Assembly (NCBI GenBank): GCA_021778375.1
Contig: JAJYCM010000039.1
Span: 1 to 14,188 of the forward strand
Source of the DNA: Bacteroidota bacterium
Lineage (GTDB): Bacteria > Bacteroidota > Ignavibacteria > Ignavibacteriales > Ignavibacteriaceae
Direction: 5' to 3'
Length of the DNA: 14,188 bases
Positions 6,684 to 11,382 of this stretch are shown one piece after another (the first letter of the stretch is position 1; each line of letters opens with the position of its first letter). Below the pieces are notes generated by a model. That model was not told where the DNA came from, ran no database searches, and saw only the letters and a program-made list of their open reading frames with translations. The position numbers and the translations under genes were made by a program.

Positions 6684-7881
6684 GTATTTCTCCGCTCATC
6701 AACTTGGGTAAAAGCGTATCGCGAAGTTGAGTGAGTGTGCGGATTTGAATAGTGTTTGATTTTATTTTCTGAAACAATGGTCCAATTTCTTTATCAAATA
6801 TTTCCAGTTTCTGTATGGGTGGAATTGTAATTTCCAATTCTTTAAAAGTTGATTTAGAAATTTCAAGAAACACTGAACCGTTTGCCGCATTAACAATCGT
6901 ATCCAAATTCTTTTTTACCCATAGATAAATAAAATAGTTTGAGAAAAATTTGTCGCAAATAATAGCAATGTATCCCTGATTAATTGCGACAGGAATTTCT
7001 GTAATTACCAAATAGCCAATCGGGGCTCTTGATGAAAGTAAAACCGTTCCGACAGGCAATAATCCCGATCCGATTTGTTTAAGTCCTTTCTCTGTAATTT
7101 TTCTTTCAGTATTAAACAAAAAAAGGGAATTGTTATTTGATAAATCTCTTGGTGAAGTCCAATTAATATTACCATTCCAAAATTCTGATCTTGTTGTGCT
7201 TGGAGTTGTTCCACCTTTTACTGAAATAAAATCGCCTAATTTGCAAATTCCCCAACTTTCCTCCGCTTCCTTTACAAACCACTGTCTGAAAAAAGTTTCT
7301 GCAAGTTGCTCTAAGGTTTTGTTTTGGCGGTGGAGTAAATCTATTTTGTAGTCTAAGCTGGAAAGGATTGAGGCGATGGTAGACTGATAATTAAGTTCTG
7401 GTATAGTTACATCTACTTCATTTAAAATAGTTGTATTGATTGAAGGCATTGTAGCGCCAACGGCAATTCTACGAATTAATTCTTTAAAGCTTTTTTGACC
7501 AAAGTAATAAGATAGAAATTTAGGATTAACTTTTTTCCTAACCGCTCTAACACGAAGGCAGCGACCGGAGAACATCCATCCATCTTCTTCTTTGCCAATA
7601 TATACTCGTCTATCAACTGAACCAACACGGCTAAAAACAATATCTCCTTCCCGCAATGTATATTTTATTAATCTTTGTCTATCTTCTTCACCTACTAAAG
7701 GTAAATTCTTGTGAATGATTTTGTTTTCCCCAAGATGTTCAACGGTTATTATTGGTGTCCCAACTACTTTATAATCACTTTGATGTAATTGACTACCAAA
7801 TGGGCCCGTTTGTACTTCTGCTAAATCGCCAAGTTTATATTTTTTCCACTCATTGTCAGAACTATGATTTTTATGATTCAT
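6652..7881 (-). CDS. hsdS: Type I restriction-modification specificity subunit
   Basis: DNA-recognition subunit that directs HsdM methylation and HsdR cleavage to a bipartite target. There are two target-recognition domains with the usual repeats. TRD1 covers about residues 11-170 (KLGDLAEVQTGPFGSQL, later PSINTTILNEVDVTIPELNY). The central conserved helix is at 171-203 (IASILSSLDYKIDLLHRQNK, FFRQWF). TRD2 covers about 213-360 (KLGDFISVKGGTTPS, IPPIQKLE). The distal conserved region is 361-400 (LRDTLLPKLMSGEIR). The first nine residues (MNHKNHSSD) and last nine (LNCDSYDWL) are translations of palindromic element copies C and B. An ancestral start of the type MSEWK survives upstream at 7973. 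The ATG at 7881 overlaps the leader ORF stop as ATGA, so translation is probably by re-initiation. The core is complete and looks functional. Confidence 0.96.
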   Translation of the reverse strand: MNHKNHSSDNEWKKYKLGDLAEVQTGPFGSQLHQSDYKVVGTPIITVEHLGENKIIHKNLPLVGEEDRQRLIKYTLREGDIVFSRVGSVDRRVYIGKEEDGWMFSGRCLRVRAVRKKVNPKFLSYYFGQKSFKELIRRIAVGATMPSINTTILNEVDVTIPELNYQSTIASILSSLDYKIDLLHRQNKTLEQLAETFFRQWFVKEAEESWGICKLGDFISVKGGTTPSTTRSEFWNGNINWTSPRDLSNNNSLFLFNTERKITEKGLKQIGSGLLPVGTVLLSSRAPIGYLVITEIPVAINQGYIAIICDKFFSNYFIYLWVKKNLDTIVNAANGSVFLEISKSTFKELEITIPPIQKLEIFDKEIGPLFQKIKSNTIQIRTLTQLRDTLLPKLMSGEIRLNCDSYDWL

Positions 7882-7949
7882 TGATTCCTCTGATTATTCT
7901 CTTTGTTAATCATGGTAATCCTAAAATCAAATAAATCACAGTTCAGACA
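7854..7949. repeat. Long-palindrome element, copy C (inserted at the hsdS start)
   Basis: Ends TGTCAGAACTATGATTT (from 7854) and AAATCACAGTTCAGACA (to 7949) are imperfect inverse copies, with the same TGATT-rich arms as copies A and B. It is bracketed directly by imperfect 20-bp direct repeats: minus-strand GTGAGTGGAAAGAAAATAAT (7950-7969) and ATGAGTGGAAAAAATATAAG (7834-7853), which match at 16 of 20 positions. These correspond to the start of hsdS. The element carries the present hsdS start codon (7879-7881). Confidence 0.8.
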
Positions 7950-7973
7950 ATTATTTTCTTTCCACTCACTCAT
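7878..7973 (-). CDS. 31-residue leader ORF overlapping hsdS (old hsdS start plus element)
   Basis: ATG at 7973 begins MSEWKENN, closely matching the start of hsdS proteins (MSEWK) and the NEWKKYKL that now follows the element in HsdS. The frame then runs through palindromic element copy C and stops at TGA 7878-7880, sharing ATGA with the hsdS start at 7881. It begins 3 bases after the stop of the Abi-like gene, the position expected of the original hsdS start. I read it as the severed 5' end of hsdS, now acting as a translated leader that delivers ribosomes to the new start. The peptide itself probably has no function. Confidence 0.6.
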   Translation of the reverse strand: MSEWKENNCLNCDLFDFRITMINKENNQRNQ

Positions 7974-7976
7974 AGA

Positions 7977-8660
7977 TTATAAGTTATCAATTTGGTTACA
8001 AATAGAATTAACATGATCAATGCCGTAAAGAAGAGCAGATTCATCAATCTTCATCCATTGAAATAATTGAAGAATAAAACCGTAATGCTGCCTTGCATAA
8101 GTAGTGTTTTTTTGCTTCTGTCCGTTTAAGAAACAGATTGGTTCATGATGGGCAATGCGATTGCGGATGTCATTGATATTCTTTAACTGATTAAACACAA
8201 AAGTATGATTGTATTGAATTGCAGGAGTGCTTTTTGGTTTGGCAGGAAATGCTTTCAATAAAGCATGACCGCCAGCAGAAAATTGCGGTTGAGCAAATAA
8301 ATAACGCCAGAATCCAAAGTCCATTTTAGTTAAAAGTTTTTGATGAGCATAAGCAGTAGAAATTTCGTGCAACTTCGTCTGGATAATGGAAGCAGTTGTT
8401 CTACAGTTATTTCCGCTAAAAAAACCGTTCGGTAAAATTGAGTCTCGAAGCCAATCATTGCCGAAGGAACCAGCATAAAATTTATCAATTGCATTTCTTA
8501 ATGCAATTTCAAAACAACTTATAACGGTAAATAATTCTTGCGACAAATGTAGATTTAAGCGATAAAGCATCATAGCTTTGCGTGAATTGCCACTGCATGA
8601 AATAAGATAACGCTGCATTCTTGGAGCAGACATAATTTCTTCAAAATCCTTATAGATCAT
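7977..8660 (-). CDS. Abi-like protein (AbiD/AbiF type, HEPN motif)
   Basis: Resembles the Abi_2 (AbiD/AbiF) group, thought to act as HEPN ribonucleases in phage-abortive infection. Visible features are an N-terminal helical region with LSQELFTVISCFEIALRNAI, typical of the fold, and RNRIAHHEP, in which R166-N167-x3-H171 fits the HEPN catalytic Rx4-6H motif. At 227 residues it is somewhat shorter than many Abi_2 proteins but appears complete. No membrane segment is seen. It lies inside the type I restriction operon directly upstream of the old hsdS start (3-base gap), so its expression is tied to that of hsdS. A start at Met10 (8633) is possible. Family assignment is from motif pattern and is moderately sure; the trigger is unknown. 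Confidence 0.68.
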   Translation of the reverse strand: MIYKDFEEIMSAPRMQRYLISCSGNSRKAMMLYRLNLHLSQELFTVISCFEIALRNAIDKFYAGSFGNDWLRDSILPNGFFSGNNCRTTASIIQTKLHEISTAYAHQKLLTKMDFGFWRYLFAQPQFSAGGHALLKAFPAKPKSTPAIQYNHTFVFNQLKNINDIRNRIAHHEPICFLNGQKQKNTTYARQHYGFILQLFQWMKIDESALLYGIDHVNSICNQIDNL

Positions 8661-8720
8661 ACTCTAAAATTTCCCTTGTGTTTATTTGTTTACTTACTTA
8701 CTTTTGTATTAGAAAATATT

Positions 8721-8765
8721 CCCGTTAGCCTCTGAAGTAATTCAAGCTAGCGGGTTTTCGTTTTT
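8721..8765 (+). terminator. Hairpin with T-rich tail between ORF6N and Abi-like genes
   Basis: CCCGTTAGC (8721-8729) pairs with GCTAGCGGG (8746-8754) with a single G-T pair. An inner TGAA/TTCA pair extends the stem, and TTTTCGTTTTT follows on the plus strand. The best terminator orientation is plus, opposite to the flanking genes. On the minus strand the hairpin is followed only by AATATTTTC, a weaker tail. It may work partially in both directions or as an attenuator between the two passenger genes. Confidence 0.45.
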
Positions 8766-8788
8766 AAAGTAGTATAATAACATTTTAA

Positions 8789-9163
8789 TCAATTCTTAAT
8801 TATTTTTTCAAATTCCGGATGCTCATTTTTTACAGCGATTATACTTCTTAGAACATCAGAAAGCATGGCAATGCCTTGCTCGGTGAAGACGTAGGGCAAA
8901 TAACGTCTTCCACCCCTTTCACTTTTTGAGGTGCCATTTTGGTACCTTAAAGAATCCCATTCTACAATGTTCAACATAAACATGAATTCTTTCGGAAATC
9001 TATCAATATTGCGTTTTACTGCTCTATTTAAAAATTTAGTTTCAACACCATAAAATGCTGCTAAATCACTATCGAACATTACTTGAGCATCGCGAATAGT
9101 GTAAATTTTCCGCTGAATTGCAGCGGAGTCATAAACGATTAATTTGTTTTTTGATTCTTCCAT
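8789..9163 (-). CDS. ORF6N domain protein (KilA-N/ORF6N regulator type), C-terminally short
   Basis: The ORF6N domain (PF10543) is a DNA-binding module of phage and bacterial antirepressor-like proteins. Diagnostic stretches appear in order: IRDAQVMFDSDLAAFYGVET, LNRAVKRNIDRFPKEFMFML, then RYLPYVFTEQGIAMLSDVLR. Family members typically continue with a conserved helix (like AIxVNIxIMRxFV) and a coiled coil, reaching 170-300 residues. Here the protein leaves the family pattern after VLRS and ends with IIAVKNEHPEFEKIIKN at 124 residues, so the effector half is missing or replaced. It lies between hsdM and the Abi-like gene. Its 5' flank carries two TCACAA(A/T)TTGTGA palindromes, suggesting autoregulation or control of the downstream genes. 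It is the only regulator candidate in the restriction operon. Confidence 0.85.
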   Translation of the reverse strand: MEESKNKLIVYDSAAIQRKIYTIRDAQVMFDSDLAAFYGVETKFLNRAVKRNIDRFPKEFMFMLNIVEWDSLRYQNGTSKSERGGRRYLPYVFTEQGIAMLSDVLRSIIAVKNEHPEFEKIIKN

Positions 9164-9182
9164 AATGTTTATAAATTTAATG

Positions 9183-9232
9183 AGGTCACAAATTGTGACC
9201 TTAAAGAATTTTTTGAAATCACAATTTGTGAT
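9183..9232. promoter_or_regulatory. Twin palindromic operator upstream of the ORF6N gene
   Basis: AGGTCACAAATTGTGACCT (9183-9201) is a perfect 19-bp palindrome around a central base at 9192. ATCACAATTTGTGAT (9218-9232) is a perfect 15-bp palindrome centred on 9225. Both contain the same 13-bp core, TCACAAATTGTGA, in opposite orientation. The centres are 33 bp apart, about three helical turns, so two dimers would sit on the same DNA face. They fill the gap between the hsdM stop (9242) and the ORF6N start (9163). The likely ligand is the ORF6N protein, which is an inference. Confidence 0.7.
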
Positions 9233-9241
9233 ATCAAGTTT

Positions 9242-10864
9242 TTACAATTTTATTTTAGACAGATTTTCGAGAATCTTTTTATTCATTTCATCTTCTTCGG
9301 AAAGCTGTTTTTCCAATTCTGCTTTTAATGAAGTAAATCTTTCCTCAAAATTAAAATCATCTTCATCATCGGGTAAGCCGACATATCTACCAGGAGTAAG
9401 AACGAAATTGAGTTTTCTTACTTCGTCTAATGTTGCAGATTTGCAGAAGCCGGCTACATCTTTATAGCCGCCTTCCTTGCTTCTCCATTGGTGATATGTG
9501 CTGGAAATTTTAATTATATCTTCCTCACTTAGATCTCGGTTTCTGCGGTTTACCAAATAACCAAGGTTTCTTGCATCAATAAAGAGGATTTCATTATTTC
9601 TACCACGAAATCCAGAGCTTGTCCCATTTGCGGGATTGGATTTATTGCGCGACAGGAACCAAAGGCAAGCAGGTATTTGTGTATTTAAGAATAATTTTGT
9701 CGGTAGATTTACAATGCAGTCAACCAATCCTTTTTCAATTAATGCTTTTCTAATTTCACCTTCAGTATTTGTTTGCGTAGTAAGGGAGCCTTTTGAAAGA
9801 ACAAACCCGGCTTGACCAGTTGGGGCAAGATGATAAAGGAAGTGCATAATCCAGGCATAGTTTGCGTTACCGGATGGTGGAATTAAATTCTCACCTAAGA
9901 TTTTCCAGCGCGCATCATTTTTTAATAACTCACCTGACCAGTCGCTGTCATTAAACGGCGGATTAGCTAGAACATAATCCGCTTTTAGATCTTTATGGGC
10001 ATCGTTTAGGAAGCTTCCTTCATTATTCCATTTAACGTTAGTGCTGTCAATACCGCGAATTGAAAGATTCATCTTTGCCAAACGCCAGGTTGTTTGATTG
10101 CTTTCTTGACCATAGATAGAAATGCGGTCTAAGGGATTGAATGATAAACCATTTCCATTTTTCTTTTTATAGTGATCGGTGTGAGCTTTAATAAATTTTT
10201 CGCTTTGAACAAACATGCCGCCGCTGCCGCAACATGGATCGAATACTCTTCCTTCGTAAGGCTCGAGCATTTCAACTAATAAACGTACAACACTTGACGG
10301 TGTGTAGAACTGTCCGCCTTTTCTTCCTTCTGCAAGAGCAAATTGACCGAGAAAATATTCATAAACTTTGCCGAGAACATCTTTGCTTTGAGCTTCTTTA
10401 GTACCAAGCGCAGCAGTTCCGATTAAGTTGATTAAACCGCCTACAGTTGCTTTATCTAATTTTTCTTGAGCATAAACTTTTGGAAGAACACCTTTTAATG
10501 AAGGATTGTCTTTTTCGATAGCGTCCATGGCATCATCGACATCTTTTCCAATCGTAGGAAGTGATGCTCTGCCTTGTATCCATTTCCAGCGTGCTGAGGG
10601 AGGGACATAAAAAACCTTTTCAGCGGTGTATTCGTTTTTGTCTTCCGGATCGGCGCCTTCGCTTTTTTGTTCTACTAATTTTTGATAAAGCTCTTCGTGA
10701 GCATCGGAAATGTATTTTAAGAATATAAGACCTGATACAACGTGCTTGTATTCTGCAGCGTCCATATTTTTGCGGAGTTTATCGGCTGCGCCCCAAAGTT
10801 TTTTTTCTAATGGTTCATCGTTTGGAGTGTTGTTTTTTTTAGGCAATAGTAAAGGACCCCCCAT
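9242..10864 (-). CDS. hsdM: Type I restriction-modification DNA methyltransferase subunit
   Basis: N6-adenine methyltransferase subunit that protects host DNA and, with HsdS, forms the core to which HsdR binds. The N-terminal HsdM domain begins with LEKKLWGAADKLRKNMDAAE and YKHVVSGLIFLKYISDAHEE. The SAM-binding motif I region is DPCCGSGGMF at 209-218 and the catalytic motif IV is NPPF at 301-304, both intact. At 540 residues the length fits the family. First gene of the minus-strand locus, with a plausible promoter 44-72 bases upstream. ATG at 10864 is used here; a TTG six codons in (LPKKNN), preceded by GGGGGG, would give a more family-like N-terminus and cannot be excluded. Unlike most type I operons, hsdM is separated from hsdS by two passenger genes. 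Confidence 0.97.
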   Translation of the reverse strand: MGGPLLLPKKNNTPNDEPLEKKLWGAADKLRKNMDAAEYKHVVSGLIFLKYISDAHEELYQKLVEQKSEGADPEDKNEYTAEKVFYVPPSARWKWIQGRASLPTIGKDVDDAMDAIEKDNPSLKGVLPKVYAQEKLDKATVGGLINLIGTAALGTKEAQSKDVLGKVYEYFLGQFALAEGRKGGQFYTPSSVVRLLVEMLEPYEGRVFDPCCGSGGMFVQSEKFIKAHTDHYKKKNGNGLSFNPLDRISIYGQESNQTTWRLAKMNLSIRGIDSTNVKWNNEGSFLNDAHKDLKADYVLANPPFNDSDWSGELLKNDARWKILGENLIPPSGNANYAWIMHFLYHLAPTGQAGFVLSKGSLTTQTNTEGEIRKALIEKGLVDCIVNLPTKLFLNTQIPACLWFLSRNKSNPANGTSSGFRGRNNEILFIDARNLGYLVNRRNRDLSEEDIIKISSTYHQWRSKEGGYKDVAGFCKSATLDEVRKLNFVLTPGRYVGLPDDEDDFNFEERFTSLKAELEKQLSEEDEMNKKILENLSKIKL

Positions 10865-10907
10865 AAATTTAGTATTTCGTAAAGTATTTGATTTTCATTT
10901 ATGTATA

Positions 10908-10936
10908 ATAATAATTATTTGGATAATGTAAAACAA
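10908..10936 (-). promoter_or_regulatory. Putative promoter of hsdM and the restriction operon
   Basis: On the minus strand, TTGTTT (10931-10936) is followed after exactly 17 bases by TATTAT (10908-10913), a good sigma70-type pair. This would give a 5' leader of about 35 bases to the hsdM ATG. The match is by eye; the AT-rich surroundings make chance matches fairly common. Confidence 0.45.
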
Positions 10937-10956
10937 TGTGACGAAAATATTTAGGA

Positions 10957-11052
10957 TGGAGTCCTGGAATGTTGGAGGAATGGAATAGTGGATTTATGGA
11001 GTAGTGGAATAATGGAAGAGCGGAGTTATGGAATAGTGGAATAATGGGGATT
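10957..11052. repeat. Tandem array of 12 degenerate 8-bp units
   Basis: Twelve consecutive 8-bp units with consensus TGGAATAR, running without gap from TGGAGTCC (10957) to TGGGGATT (11045-11052). Intact units TGGAATAG and TGGAATAA recur. It begins about 20 bases upstream of the hsdM -35 box, so changes in unit number would alter the promoter's upstream environment but not the coding sequence. Confidence 0.8.
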
Positions 11053-11382
11053 TAATAGGGATTGTTTTTGTAGAGCTGAGGTTGGGATTTCTTCCCGCAA
11101 ACCCCGAAAACCCCGCAAACGGGGTAAACAGGGTAAACGGGACAGGCACCGGCTAAACCATGCCTATCGGCAGGCAGGGTTGGATTCGAAATGACGGGGG
11201 TGGGGAAAAAGGAATATGGAGGATAGGGAATGTAAAGATTGATTGCTATTGTTTTGTTTTATGTAATTTTAGTCTAATAGTTTTATTAAATTAATAGAGA
11301 CATTATAATTTCATATGTTAGTAAATAAAAATTCCAAAATTATTTCCGTTTTTATTTCAATAAGAACCGGAAGGAAAAACAA
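11053..11382. other. Non-coding stretch with 9-bp tandem repeat and small palindromes
   Basis: No gene-like open frame is seen. From 11094 to 11138 five 9-bp units run in tandem: CCCGCAAAC, CCCGAAAAC, CCCGCAAAC, GGGGTAAAC, AGGGTAAAC. Within them CCCCG (11111-11115) and CGGGG (11120-11124) form a small hairpin. TGCCT (11161-11165) and AGGCA (11172-11176) form another, in a GCCTGCCGATAGGC-like repeat common in environmental genomes. The rest is AT-rich upstream DNA of the UPF0182 gene. TATAAT at 11304-11309 is a possible -10 for that gene, but no good -35 accompanies it. Confidence 0.55.

Noticed and set aside
9183..9232. CRP/FNR-type binding sites
   Set aside because: CRP sites are TGTGA-N6-TCACA. 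Here the half-sites are in the opposite order (TCACA then TGTGA) with a shorter centre, so a different regulator is expected.
10957..11138. CRISPR array
   Set aside because: The repeats are 8 and 9 bp, contiguous and without spacers; no cas gene is present.
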